Source: Microscilla marina ATCC 23134
GTDB lineage: Bacteria > Bacteroidota > Bacteroidia > Cytophagales > Microscillaceae
Length of the DNA: 64,000 bases
Assembly: GCF_000169175.1 (NCBI RefSeq)
Contig: NZ_AAWS01000018.1
Span: forward strand, 62,001-126,000
Direction of reading: 5' to 3'
The translations under genes were made by a program, and so were the position numbers. Positions 27,505-36,450 of this stretch are shown here, piece after piece (position 1 is the first letter of the stretch; the number at the start of each line of letters is the position of its first letter). The notes under the pieces are model-generated. The model made no database searches. It saw only the letters and a list, made by a program, of their open reading frames with translations, and had not been told where the DNA came from.

Positions 27505-29874
27505 ATGAAACAAATATACTATTTTTTTATTACACTTTTGTGTATCGTTAGCCTTGAGGCATCGGGGCAAAACCAGTACAAAATCAACACGGTTTTATCT
27601 AATTACGACAATATTTGGGGGGTAGCGGTAGATGCCCAGAACAATGTATACGTAACCGATGCGGAGCGAAATCGGATATACCGTTTGGATGCCATTACAG
27701 GCGTACGTACCATCATAGCGGGCACGGGCACCGAGGGCTATAGCGGAGACGGAGGACCCGCCACCGCTGCCATGTTAGATTATCCAACGGGCATCACAGT
27801 AGATGCTGCCGGAAACGTTTATTTTGCTGATGGGAGCAATGATGTGGTGCGTAAAATAGATGCCACTACCCACGTGATTAGCACCATTGCCGGAAATGGC
27901 AATCGAGGGTTTGCCGGAGACGGGGGGCAGGCAACTGCTGCTCAACTACATTTTCCAAGCGATGTTGCCCTGGATACTGCGGGCAATATCTATATAGTAG
28001 ATCATAGAAATGACCGCATTAGAAAGGTAGACATCACCACTGGGGTAATCTCTACCAAAAAAATCATGGGCGATGTCTACGATATAGCTTTGGATGCCAA
28101 CAACAATATTTATGCCGTCAATGATGTTGATAAGTACGTTCGTAAAATAGATGCTACTACAGGCAGTATCACCATTTTTGCGGGCGATGGCAACGCACTC
28201 AATGACGGAGGACCTGCCCACTTGGCAAGCCTTCGCAATCCGAAAGGCCTGGCGATTGATGCCGCAGGCAATGTATACATCGCCGATGTTTTGGATGACC
28301 GCATACGCAAGGTAGACGCCCGCACGGGCATCATTACTACCATTGCGGGTACGGGCGCAGGCGGTTACAGCGGCGACGGAGGAGTGGCGACAAGTGCCAG
28401 AATTAACTACCCATTCAGAGTAGCAGTAGATGCATTAGGGAATGTATATTTTACAGATTGGGATAATGATGCCCTACGTAAACTTACTCCTTTGCTTCCC
28501 CCTTTGGAGGTAAAGCAAGGGGTGGCGGTGGTGGCCAACAAAAGCAAGGTTGATTTTGGCAGCCAGGTGTTGAATGCTACCAAAAAGCTGGAGTTTGTCA
28601 TCAAAAATAAGGGGAAAGACACCCTTTTACTCACCAACCTAAAGGTAACAGGCGACTTCAGCACTGCCGATGCTTCTTCGCTGACAGTGCCCGGCCAAGA
28701 CAGTATTGTGATCCAGGTGGCTATGAATACCAGCAGTCCGGGCGACAAAGCCGGGGCTTTGAGCTTTTTGAGCAACAACTTGGTGCACGCTAGTTTTGGG
28801 CTTCAACTGACCGGAAAAGTAAGGAACGATCAAACGATTAGCTTTGGCTTGGGCAGCGATGCCACCAAAAAGGTGGGCGAGGCTGCTTTTGCCCTTACTG
28901 GCACTGCCAGTTCAGGTTTGGCGGTCAGCTTTAGTAGTAGCAATACTTCGGTGGCCACCATTTCCGGAAACCTTGTTACCATTGTAGGGGCAGGCACTGC
29001 CACCATTACGGCAACCCAGGCAGGCAACGACAATTATGCCCCCGCCCCCGCAGTAGCCCGTACATTGACCGTAAACAAACACGCCCAGGTAGTGAGCTTT
29101 GATCTGGGCAGCGATGCCAGCAAAAAGGTGGGGGCTCCTGTGTTTACCCTTACTGGCACCGCCAGCTCAGGTTTGGCAGTAAGCTTTAGTAGCAGCAATG
29201 CTTCGGTGGTGATTGTGTCGGGGAACCTGGCAGTCATTGTAGGGGCAGGCACCGCCACCGTTACGGCAAATCAGGCAGGCAATGAAAAGTATGCGTCTGC
29301 GCCCGCCATTGCCCGTACATTGACAGTGACCAAAAAAACTCAGACGATTAGCTTTAGCCTGGGCGACCATGCCATTAAAAACATGGGTGACCCCCCTTTT
29401 GAGCTGATGGCCACCGGGAGTGCTTCGGGCAATCCTGTCACCTTTACGAGTAGCAATACCGAGGTAGTGACTATTTCGGGAAATATGGCCACTATTGTAG
29501 GAGGAGGCACTGCCACCATTACGGCAAGCCAGGCTGGAGATGCCGCCCATGAAGCTGCCCCGGATGTGGCGCATACCCTGACGGTGAACCTGGTGTCTGC
29601 TTTGTCCGAAGATCCTACCCAGGAGCGGGTGGTGATGTTTCCTAACCCGGTGTCGGGCAGTGCTTTTTTGACGGTATTGTTGGGCACCAGGGCAAAGCAC
29701 GAGAAAGTAAGCCTGCAAATGTTTGACCGACAGGGCAAAAAAGTACAGGAGCTAACCCCCGCCTTACAAAATGGCAAAGTTCGGGTGCCGGTGGGTGGTC
29801 TGGTAGCGGGTGTTTATACCCTAAAAATAAAAATAGGAAAAGAGTTGATTACTCGTCGATTAATAGTTTACTAG
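27505..29874 (+). CDS. Secreted NHL-repeat protein with Ig-like repeats and T9SS sorting domain
   Basis: The 789-residue protein starts with a signal peptide (MKQIYYFFITLLCIVSLEASG). Residues about 20-330 contain six or so NHL beta-propeller repeats with the pattern D-A-A-G-N-V-Y-x-A-D and A-G-x-G-x-x-G-Y-S-G-D-G-G. An immunoglobulin-like domain of the ASPM/Hydin type follows (about 345-435). Next are three repeats of about 85 residues, each with Q-T-I-S-F-x-L-G and G-T-A-T-I-T-A-x-Q-A-G. The last 80 residues form a type IX secretion sorting domain (V-M-F-P-N-P-V at the start, G-V-Y-T-L-K-I at the end). It is expected on the cell surface or released, perhaps as an adhesin or glycan binder. 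The ATG at 27505 gives the proper signal peptide. Confidence 0.9.
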   Translation: MKQIYYFFITLLCIVSLEASGQNQYKINTVLSNYDNIWGVAVDAQNNVYVTDAERNRIYRLDAITGVRTIIAGTGTEGYSGDGGPATAAMLDYPTGITVDAAGNVYFADGSNDVVRKIDATTHVISTIAGNGNRGFAGDGGQATAAQLHFPSDVALDTAGNIYIVDHRNDRIRKVDITTGVISTKKIMGDVYDIALDANNNIYAVNDVDKYVRKIDATTGSITIFAGDGNALNDGGPAHLASLRNPKGLAIDAAGNVYIADVLDDRIRKVDARTGIITTIAGTGAGGYSGDGGVATSARINYPFRVAVDALGNVYFTDWDNDALRKLTPLLPPLEVKQGVAVVANKSKVDFGSQVLNATKKLEFVIKNKGKDTLLLTNLKVTGDFSTADASSLTVPGQDSIVIQVAMNTSSPGDKAGALSFLSNNLVHASFGLQLTGKVRNDQTISFGLGSDATKKVGEAAFALTGTASSGLAVSFSSSNTSVATISGNLVTIVGAGTATITATQAGNDNYAPAPAVARTLTVNKHAQVVSFDLGSDASKKVGAPVFTLTGTASSGLAVSFSSSNASVVIVSGNLAVIVGAGTATVTANQAGNEKYASAPAIARTLTVTKKTQTISFSLGDHAIKNMGDPPFELMATGSASGNPVTFTSSNTEVVTISGNMATIVGGGTATITASQAGDAAHEAAPDVAHTLTVNLVSALSEDPTQERVVMFPNPVSGSAFLTVLLGTRAKHEKVSLQMFDRQGKKVQELTPALQNGKVRVPVGGLVAGVYTLKIKIGKELITRRLIVY

Positions 29875-29897
29875 CCTGATAACTTACGGCGAGTTTC

Positions 29898-29934
29898 AAA
29901 AAGCTCCTTTGTGTTTACAAAGGAGCTTTTTTTT
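29898..29934 (+). terminator. Rho-independent terminator
   Basis: A 13-bp stem, AAAGCTCCTTTG/CAAAGGAGCTTT with a 6-base loop, is followed by eight T, 24 bp after the NHL gene. Confidence 0.92.
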
Positions 29935-29939
29935 ATTTA

Positions 29940-30245
29940 ATGAGGTGAATTACGAATGGGCGCAAAGCTTTTTAATTACGAATTACGAATTGGCTCAAGC
30001 GACGCTAAAAGCCCCCTACAAACAGCCAAACAAAAGCTAAAGGCTCATCGTAGCTCAAGAAAAAACTATCGTTTACCGACTTTTAACTACGCTTTTCATA
30101 AGTCAATGAAAATCAACGTGATAAAAAAGTGTAGTTACCTGTGAACCGAATCTACAGCAATTTGCTGTGATGAGCTCAACGCAGTTAAACAGGGTACCTA
30201 GAACCTAGCACCTAGCCGCTAGAACCCTGCAGGCGCTATGGACTA
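29940..30245. repeat. Mosaic block 3 and a 100-bp scattered repeat
   Basis: Positions 29940-30005 hold a short run of GAATTACGAATGGGCGCA-type mosaic words. Positions 30099-30195 are a close copy of 22079-22177, sharing GTGAACCGAATCTACAGC and ATGAGCTCAACGCAG. No gene is supported here. Confidence 0.75.
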
Positions 30246-30280
30246 TTGTTTTAAGAAAACATACACCTATACTCTATACT

Positions 30281-30688
30281 ATGATAGACATTCCTCCTCA
30301 TTTTTTTGAGGTTACCTACCAAGGTGCTCACTACCCTGGGTCGCCCAAAGTAAACGGCTTGCAGGGTGGTGCCAATTGCCAGGTGTTTGCCTACGAGCTG
30401 TTGCGTCACCACGGGCTGAAAGTGCCCGATTTTCGCTCAAGCGATTTGTGGGAAGACACCATACATACCCAGCAAGTAACTCATCTACAGCCATTAGACA
30501 TTTTGTTATGGAACAAAACTCCTAACTCGTGGGGTGCCCACGTAGGCGTATATATAGGCAACAATCAAGCAGTGCACTTGTCTAAAGTCAACCATACGGC
30601 GGTTATCTGGACACTGGAGCATTTTCTGGAACAACCTGCTTACAAGGTGTTTATTGGTGCCAAACGAATATTAAACAATGATGCATAG
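30281..30688 (+). CDS. Small NlpC/P60-like cysteine hydrolase
   Basis: The 135-residue cytoplasmic-looking protein has an arrangement typical of NlpC/P60 papain-like peptidases. It has a cysteine at the start of a helix (A-N-C-Q-V-F-A-Y-E-L-L, Cys33), then P-L-D-I-L-L-W, and a histidine strand A-H-V-G-V-Y-I-G (His87) followed by A-V-H-L (His99). The usual D-C-S motif is replaced by N-C-Q, so it is a divergent member. There is no signal peptide or cell-wall-binding domain. Possible substrates include cell-wall peptides or other amides. A hairpin repeat follows 45 bp downstream. Confidence 0.7.
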   Translation: MIDIPPHFFEVTYQGAHYPGSPKVNGLQGGANCQVFAYELLRHHGLKVPDFRSSDLWEDTIHTQQVTHLQPLDILLWNKTPNSWGAHVGVYIGNNQAVHLSKVNHTAVIWTLEHFLEQPAYKVFIGAKRILNNDA

Positions 30689-30732
30689 CCTCGATAGGGG
30701 CAAATCCTTAGGTGCCGATGTATATTGGTGTG

Positions 30733-30893
30733 AGTGATCTTTCATAAATAATTTGAGCCATTAAAGTGTATCTATTGCCCTCATTCTTCTCAAAAAAAAA
30801 GCTTCATAGCTTTGGCTATGCACCGTTTTTTTTGAATCGTCTGAGAACAATATATTTTCTTGAATTGGCACATCTTATTTTTTCCAGATCACT
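30733..30893 (+). repeat. 161-bp hairpin element, copy 2
   Basis: It is bounded by AGTGATCT and AGATCACT, with central stem CATAGC-TTTG-GCTATG and flanking A9/T8 runs that extend the stem. It is nearly identical to the reverse complement of 888-1048 (about two differences). It lies 45 bp behind the small hydrolase gene and could act as a bidirectional terminator. Confidence 0.88.
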
Positions 30894-30995
30894 TAGATAT
30901 AAGCGGGCTATCAAACTGGGTTTTAGGGGGTGAATAAAAACGCCCCGCATTTCAACCTTAAATCCGTATAGCCTTATTATTTTTCAATGTTGAAT

Positions 30996-32276
30996 TAGGG
31001 CTGTTCAGAGAAATATTATCTATTCTCTTTTCAGTCTTTTTTTTGCTTTTTTTAGAAACCATTGACTCAGGTCTGGACTTTCCATCATTTCTACTATAAT
31101 CAAAAGATAGATGTCTTCCAAAAAGAGTTTTTTGGCTCTTTTATATGTTTTGATGGCATTTTTTTGTTTAAAAATAAGGATCATCATTGCTGCAATAAGC
31201 TTTACATAAATCATTACTTTTATAGCATTCAGATCATTACAAACAAAGTGTGTAAGGTTCATTTCTTGTTTTAAAAACCTGAAAATCACTTCTATATCCC
31301 ATCTCATCAAGTAAACCTGAGCCACCACTTCTGCGGGTAAATCCCAAAGATTGCTCAGGATAAAAAGGTGCTTCCCCGTTTCCTTAACTCTAAACTCTAT
31401 CAACCTAAACTCATGCTCCATTGAATTGGTAGGTTGTCCACGCTCAAATAATTGTACAACACTGTCTTGTATAAAGTCTAAATCAGGGTGGTGGCGATCT
31501 AGGAGCTGATGAGGACGATTCACCTGATAACGGGGCTTTTTACCTATATTGGTCACAAACTGTATAGATGCTTCATCAAAATCTTTAAACTTACGACGCC
31601 CTTTCAAACCATTATCAAAAACTATAATATCTTGGGAACTGTGTTTTCCCAGATTAATTTGTTCTTGCAAGGCGGTTTCTTCACTTAAATGAGCCTGATC
31701 TTGATGGAAACTCACACGGAGACCAAAACCATCAGTGTGCTCAGTAGTCAGTTTTACTTGAAATTTATTTTTAGATGTATTACCTACTTTCATTCCTTGT
31801 AATAAATGACCAAATACCTTAATCAAAGTAGAGTCGTAACGTTTGATATGGTAATCAAGAAGCTTTTTCTCTCCATATAAAGCATGAGCTTCTGCAAAAA
31901 AATGTTCATATACCTGCTCGATAAAAGGAAGCTTGATATGCCGCAAACGTTCCCGAATACCAGTCCAACCAGCCATTTGTTCGACCATCTCAGATGAAAA
32001 ACTTTGAAATATAGGATTGCTCATCTCAGATGATATTTCCCGAAGGCTAAGACGCTCATTGTTTAACACGCTGTATAGCAGTAGCTTAATAAATAGTTTG
32101 CCTGGTAATTTGCTTACCCACTTATCTACATCAGTAGACTGACTTAAGTTATCAAGCAAATCATCAGGTAGAAGGGAAAATAAATCCGAAACGCTAACTT
32201 TACCCATAAATTTAGATATAAGGAGAATGAAGATGAACCAATCAATATATGTTAAAAAATTTCTCTGAACACTCCT
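30996..32276 (-). mobile_element. Complete IS4-family insertion sequence
   Basis: The element is about 1.28 kb. Its imperfect terminal inverted repeats are AGGGCTGTTCAGAGAAAT at the left (30997-31014) and, in reverse complement, AGGAGTGTTCAGAGAAAT at the right (32259-32276), 16 of 18 identical. It is flanked by a 10-bp direct repeat AATGTTGAAT at 30986-30995 and 32277-32286, the target duplication expected for this family. It encodes one intact transposase. Intact ends and duplication suggest a recent insertion. Confidence 0.9.
31020..32207 (-). CDS. IS4-family DDE transposase
   Basis: The 395-residue protein has the DDE catalytic core of IS4 transposases. The first aspartate is in R-Y-D-S-T-L near residue 125 and the second in V-F-D-N-G-L-K-G. 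The glutamate lies in the YREK signature of IS4 elements (Y-L-M-R-W-D-I-E-V-I-F-R-F-L-K: Tyr, Arg, Glu and Lys at the required spacing). The N-terminal part contains a helical DNA-binding region. No frameshift or stop interrupts it, so it is probably active. It fills the element almost from end to end. Confidence 0.94.
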   Translation of the reverse strand: MGKVSVSDLFSLLPDDLLDNLSQSTDVDKWVSKLPGKLFIKLLLYSVLNNERLSLREISSEMSNPIFQSFSSEMVEQMAGWTGIRERLRHIKLPFIEQVYEHFFAEAHALYGEKKLLDYHIKRYDSTLIKVFGHLLQGMKVGNTSKNKFQVKLTTEHTDGFGLRVSFHQDQAHLSEETALQEQINLGKHSSQDIIVFDNGLKGRRKFKDFDEASIQFVTNIGKKPRYQVNRPHQLLDRHHPDLDFIQDSVVQLFERGQPTNSMEHEFRLIEFRVKETGKHLFILSNLWDLPAEVVAQVYLMRWDIEVIFRFLKQEMNLTHFVCNDLNAIKVMIYVKLIAAMMILIFKQKNAIKTYKRAKKLFLEDIYLLIIVEMMESPDLSQWFLKKAKKRLKRE

Positions 32277-32286
32277 AATGTTGAAT

Positions 32287-32560
32287 AATTGATTATCAGC
32301 ACCCCTGCCTTGGGCAGTGTATCCACGCCCGATCGAAACCTCGAACTTTGCAAGCTTCAGAGGGGGTTCTCAAAAAAAAATGATGTTTTATACCTGCCAG
32401 GTATGACAAGCTTGCTCCGAGGACAAGCTTGGAGTTTTGAAACTTTCTCAATAAAAGGGCATAAGTTTATAAATACCGATGCTTTCGGTACGAGAGACGC
32501 TTGCGCCAGATAGTGTAGAAAATTGGCACGCATTGCCAATGCGCGCCAAAAGAGTTTTGA
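32287..32560. repeat. CCCGATCGAA-type repeat
   Basis: The stretch 32305-32480 includes TTGGGCAGTGTATCCACGCC followed by CGATCGAA and a GCAAGCTTCAGAG...TTCTCA tail. The same order of words occurs near 34965 and 52003-52060, and a partial one near 48820. No gene is seen. Confidence 0.6.
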
Positions 32561-34315
32561 TTAGTTGATCGCAAAGCGCACTGTATATTGTTGTTTGTTG
32601 GCACCCACTACCCGCAATACATACAACCCTGGCTGACAATGGCTCACATCTAGTTGCCATACATTGGCACTGCTGCTTTTGCTTACCTGAGGGGTAAATG
32701 TTGTCCCCAACACACTGACTACTTCAAAATACACGTTTTTTTGCAGGCTATTCGGTAGTTTTACCTGCAAACGACCTTTATGTTGGATAGGGTTAGGAAA
32801 CACTTCTATAGCTACTGCGTCTATTGCCTGCTGAACAACTTGTTGGGTGGCTCGTTGGTGAGCCGCTGTGCCCACTATAGGCGTTGCTACTGCCTGTGGA
32901 ATCGCCCCATCCAATGCCCTGTTTTTTTGCCCTGCTACTTCATTGTACACAAAGCGCCCATACACTGGGTAATGATCAGACAAGTCGGCAAACACATCTC
33001 GCCACTCGGTATTTTCACCTTGGTTGGCATTGTTTACCATGGTAGCCCTGGGACAAAAGGTGCGTTGAAAATGAGTTACTGGCTCATACAGTTGAGCATC
33101 GGCAGCGTTGGTATAGTCCCAAAACAAAGCGTAATCTAACTTCTGTTTGTCGCCACCATACACATTTTCTGCCCCAATGGTATAAGGCATGGGGCCTTCC
33201 CTTGCCGGGATAAAAGCTTGCAAAAATGTGCGCAAATCGTTTTGCTTGTCCTCTCCTATATTAAAGTCACCCAACATAATGATTCTGCCTTTGCCCCCGG
33301 TTTTGCGTAAAACAAAGGCTTTCATGACTGTAAGTTGGTCGCGGCGTACCTCCTGGCAGGTGTTCGTTGAGCCTGCATACAGGTGGGTGTTAAACACATG
33401 GTACATTACCCCGTGTTTATTGATTTTAGCATAGTTGATTCCCTTTGCCGCAAACAAGTTTGCCTGGGTAAAGTTGCAAGAGTTGTTAGAGCTAAACACT
33501 ACCTGGTCTTGGGCAATGATAGGGTACCTTGAGGCAATAAAACTACCGCCATCTTCAGGAAAACCCGACGCGTCGGTTACCTTGGTAGTGCTCCAGCCGC
33601 TGGCTTGTAAGTTGTTTTTCAGTTGTTGACGACACTCGTTGTCAAAAGCCTCTTGAAAACCTACCACCTCAAAGTTTTGGAGGCGTTTTGCGGCAAAGGC
33701 GTGTCGATTGCAAATGCTTCCGGCAAACAAGCCATACAAGTTATAAGACACCACATTGAGCGTATGTGGATTGGCATAGTCTGCCCCAGGTACTGGGTTA
33801 TAGTCTAACTCATCCAATACATACACAATGTCGTCGTAGCCACCCGTGTATACCATACGCATAGAAAGCTGGTAACGCTTGCCCTGCATCATAAAAGTAC
33901 GGCGATGGATGCTACGATTGCTTTGCAGCCCGGTTTGAGTGCTTGCTTGGTTGCTTCCTGCGGCAAACACGGCAAATTCAGACCACATAGTGCTTCCTAT
34001 CCAGTTGCCATTAAGCTTGACCCCCAACCGTAGCCGATGGTTGCCGGTGGTAACCGTCAGGTAATGCCAAAAATCTACTCCATTAGAAATGCCAGAGTTA
34101 CGATTGGTCCACAAAAGCTCACGTTTGCGCCCGTAAGCAGGCACATACTTCACTGGCAAACCATACTGTTTATTGAGCGTCAGCGTTCGTCCCGCGCTTT
34201 GGTAAGTGATGTTTAGCTCCAGCTCAGTATTGTTTTGTAAATACACGCTGGTTGCTGCCATTGCCCCCAGGCAAGTCAGGCAAACCAGACAAAGGGTTAA
34301 GAAATGTTTTTTCAT
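32561..34315 (-). CDS. Secreted sphingomyelinase-like phosphodiesterase with T9SS sorting domain
   Basis: The 584-residue protein starts with a signal peptide (MKKHFLTLCLVCLTCLGAMA). Residues about 190-460 form an endonuclease/exonuclease/phosphatase domain: S-Y-N-L-Y-G-L-F, G-F-Q-E-A-F-D (metal-binding Glu), F-N-T-H-L-Y-A-G, M-L-G-D-F-N-I-G, L-D-Y-A-L-F and the catalytic S-D-H-Y-P-V-Y-G. The early G-F-Q-E and the extracellular location favour a neutral sphingomyelinase-type enzyme over a nuclease. A beta-rich N-terminal domain (25-180) may bind lipid. The last 85 residues are a type IX sorting domain (V-F-P-N-P-I ... G-L-Y-V-L-R-V). It would act outside the cell on phospholipids or sphingolipids. 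It lies alone between repeats. Confidence 0.85.
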   Translation of the reverse strand: MKKHFLTLCLVCLTCLGAMAATSVYLQNNTELELNITYQSAGRTLTLNKQYGLPVKYVPAYGRKRELLWTNRNSGISNGVDFWHYLTVTTGNHRLRLGVKLNGNWIGSTMWSEFAVFAAGSNQASTQTGLQSNRSIHRRTFMMQGKRYQLSMRMVYTGGYDDIVYVLDELDYNPVPGADYANPHTLNVVSYNLYGLFAGSICNRHAFAAKRLQNFEVVGFQEAFDNECRQQLKNNLQASGWSTTKVTDASGFPEDGGSFIASRYPIIAQDQVVFSSNNSCNFTQANLFAAKGINYAKINKHGVMYHVFNTHLYAGSTNTCQEVRRDQLTVMKAFVLRKTGGKGRIIMLGDFNIGEDKQNDLRTFLQAFIPAREGPMPYTIGAENVYGGDKQKLDYALFWDYTNAADAQLYEPVTHFQRTFCPRATMVNNANQGENTEWRDVFADLSDHYPVYGRFVYNEVAGQKNRALDGAIPQAVATPIVGTAAHQRATQQVVQQAIDAVAIEVFPNPIQHKGRLQVKLPNSLQKNVYFEVVSVLGTTFTPQVSKSSSANVWQLDVSHCQPGLYVLRVVGANKQQYTVRFAIN

Positions 34316-35030
34316 TTTGTTTAGAAGATGTTTAATTTTTAATTGATGACTAAAAGTAACATTTCCTAGAACAAATAGTAACTTTTTGACTGATAGTATA
34401 ATTGTTTATTAATAAATGATAACAATTCCTTCATACTAAGCTAAAGACACCCCACCACATCTTGCTTTAAGGTTTACCTTCACCCAATAAAAAAAACCTG
34501 CCCATATTAAAATGGACAGGCTTTAACAATCTAAACTTAAAAACTAAACCCTATTTGATAGATAGTCGCCTAAAAAAGCGATCAACTACTACACGCACAA
34601 ATACATGGGAATGGCTCAAACCAAGGAAGTTTTTTTGGTGGAGTCCTTAGGTTCTGATGTTAAGTTGGGAGCTTCTATAGCCTAAAGCTATTAGCCTTTC
34701 CGTGCTGCGGAGTGGGGTAAAGCTTCACCAACTTAACTTCTCTGAATCAAGTTTGGCTCACAACTACGAGCTTGCTCTCGGAGAACTATAGGCTTGTGCC
34801 TGATGTAGTAAATTCAAGATTGTCTATTTGTTTTTTGCAAAAACGTGAAAGCGGTACGCTTTCTCAATAAAAAGGCACAAGCCTGCTATCTGTTTTATAA
34901 TACATTGATTTTTAAATACTTATAAAATCGGTATATAGAAGTTGGGAGCTTCTATCGCCTCGGGCGGTGTCTCCACGCCCGATCGAAGTTAAATTAACAT
35001 AAAGTCTGGAGACTTGCGCCAGATAAGCAA
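34316..35030. repeat. Repeat-rich intergenic region
   Basis: The 715-bp gap has no gene. It contains a terminator at 34497-34520, fragments around 34670-34800 that match words in the 17.0 and 51.9 kb gaps (GCCTAAAGCTATTAGCCTTT; GTGCGGAGTGG-type), an ATAAAATCGGTATATAGAAG remnant near 34923 related to the 12.5-kb repeats, and CGCCTCGGGCGGTGTCTCCACGCC-type DNA near 34957-34985. Confidence 0.65.
34489..34520 (-). terminator. Terminator behind the M23 gene
   Basis: The stem CCTGCCCAT/ATGGACAGG (one mismatch) with a 6-base loop is followed by an eight-base T-run on the minus strand. It lies about 510 bp downstream of the M23 peptidase gene, so the transcript would be long. Confidence 0.55.
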
Positions 35031-35726
35031 CTAAAAAGGAATGTTGAGCACCAAATTAGGATCGGGGCATACCTCCAGGTAATAATCGCGCTCCGACTTG
35101 TTGGCTACCCCAATAAAATCTCCCTTTTTGCCCAACATATCGGTAATGAGTTGAAAGTGCAAATGGGGTGTCCAACTGCCGTTGATTTCAGCCACTCCCA
35201 GAGTAGCTATTTGTTCGCCTTGCGCTACCTTCTGATCTTCGTATTTGCCATCCAACGACTCCAGGCTCAAGTGCCCATACAAGGTATAAAAAGTAAGTCC
35301 TTCTAATTGATGCTCTAAAATAATGGTAGGCCCATAGTCAGCAAAATTGTTGTTGTTCTTAAAACTGTGTACCCTACCCTCGAGCGGCGCAAAAACCGGG
35401 GTGTTGGCAGGCATCCAAATATCTATACCGAGGTGAATAGAGCGTACCTCGTCGGTAGAGTGGTACTGCTCGCCTCGTTGGTATATCACCCGCTCTTCGT
35501 TGTAGCCTCCGGCGGCTACCCTTACATTGGCTTCTTTGAGTTTGCCCCATACATAATCGTCCATTTTTTTTACCGTACTAAAGTCAGCATTTTTAAGTTC
35601 AGGGTTGTTTGCCGAAAAATCAAAAGTAAGAAAGTCTTCTTTCTGAAAGTCTACCGGCACCGTAGAGGCAAAGTTGTGTTGGTGTTTTTTTAGGGTTTCA
35701 ATGAGTTCTTTTCTTGAGTATGTCAT
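35031..35726 (-). CDS. M23-family metallopeptidase
   Basis: The 231-residue protein carries the LytM/M23 zinc site: H-L-G-I-D-I-W (His and Asp ligands) near residue 98 and the catalytic H-L-H-F-Q near residue 186. In this family the enzyme cuts peptide cross-links in cell wall or glycine-rich proteins. There is no signal peptide and no cell-wall-binding domain, which is unusual for a wall hydrolase; a cytoplasmic location or secretion by another route is possible. The N-terminal 90 residues are helical and of unknown role. It is flanked by repeat DNA. Confidence 0.85.
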   Translation of the reverse strand: MTYSRKELIETLKKHQHNFASTVPVDFQKEDFLTFDFSANNPELKNADFSTVKKMDDYVWGKLKEANVRVAAGGYNEERVIYQRGEQYHSTDEVRSIHLGIDIWMPANTPVFAPLEGRVHSFKNNNNFADYGPTIILEHQLEGLTFYTLYGHLSLESLDGKYEDQKVAQGEQIATLGVAEINGSWTPHLHFQLITDMLGKKGDFIGVANKSERDYYLEVCPDPNLVLNIPF

Positions 35727-36440
35727 ATTTATTTTGGTTTAATTGAATGTTTTTTGTGTGGTTTAGCCTTTTTTTGAACTACGATTAGCTTTAGCCATTA
35801 GCCTTTTCTTGAGCTACGATGGGTTTTAGCCTTTAGCTTTTGTTTGGCTGTTTGTAGTGGGCTTTTAGCCTTTTCTTGAGCTACGATTGGCATTTAGCCT
35901 TTAGCTTTTGTTTAACTGTTTGTAGTGGGCCTTTAGCCTTTTGAGCCTTTAGCTTTAAATTATCATATTTGCGAATTAGTTAGGAATCGGTAATCTGTAG
36001 TTTTAGCTGCGCTTTGCGCTCATTCGTAATTTAGTCCAGAGTCGGGAGTCCGTAGACCATAGTTTTTTAGTGTCGCTTCGCGCCCATTCGTAATTGATTC
36101 ATTCGTAATTCGTAATTAGCTTCGCAGAGCTCCCAGCGGTCGGTTCGTAATTGATGCATTCGTAATTGATGCATTCGTAATTCGTAATTGACCAATTCGT
36201 AATTAGCTTCGCAGAGCTCCCAGCGGTCGGTTCGTAATTGATTCATTCGTAATTGATGCATTCGTAATTCGTAATTGACCAATTCGTAATTAGCTTCGCA
36301 GAGCTCCCTGCGGTCGGTTCGTAATTGTTCAACTCGTAATTAACTACGCTTGCACCCATTCGTAATTAGCCAAGGCAGAGCTCCCTCTGGTCGGTTCGTA
36401 ATTAAACCATTCGTAATTGATTCATTCGTAATTAAAAAGC
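35727..36440. repeat. Repeat region including ATTCGTAATT mosaic block 4
   Basis: The first 230 bp carry tandem variants of TTGAGCTACGATTGGCATTT and GCCTTTAGCTTTTGTTTG with TGTTTGTAGTGGGC. From about 35985 to 36440 the ATTCGTAATT mosaic returns, with three near-identical copies of TTAGCTTCGCAGAGCTCCC followed by GCGGTCGGTTCGTAATTG, near 36118, 36202 and 36288. A 71-codon open frame across it (36067-36282) is a by-product of the words. Confidence 0.88.
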
Positions 36441-36450
36441 TCTTGTTGCT

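Noticed and set aside
27208-27570. Minus-strand frame overlapping the small plus-strand frame at 27217
   Set aside because: It covers the start of the NHL gene antisense and has no recognisable feature; the plus-strand frame is also only weakly supported.
29956-30144. Open frame at the start of the third repeat region
   Set aside because: It covers mosaic words and a dispersed repeat with no protein-like features.
36067-36282. Open frame in mosaic block 4
   Set aside because: Same reason; it is explained by stop-free repeat words.
11500-36440. CRISPR-like interpretation of the mosaic repeats
   Set aside because: The words differ in length and orientation, spacers are not unique or of constant length, and no cas gene is present.
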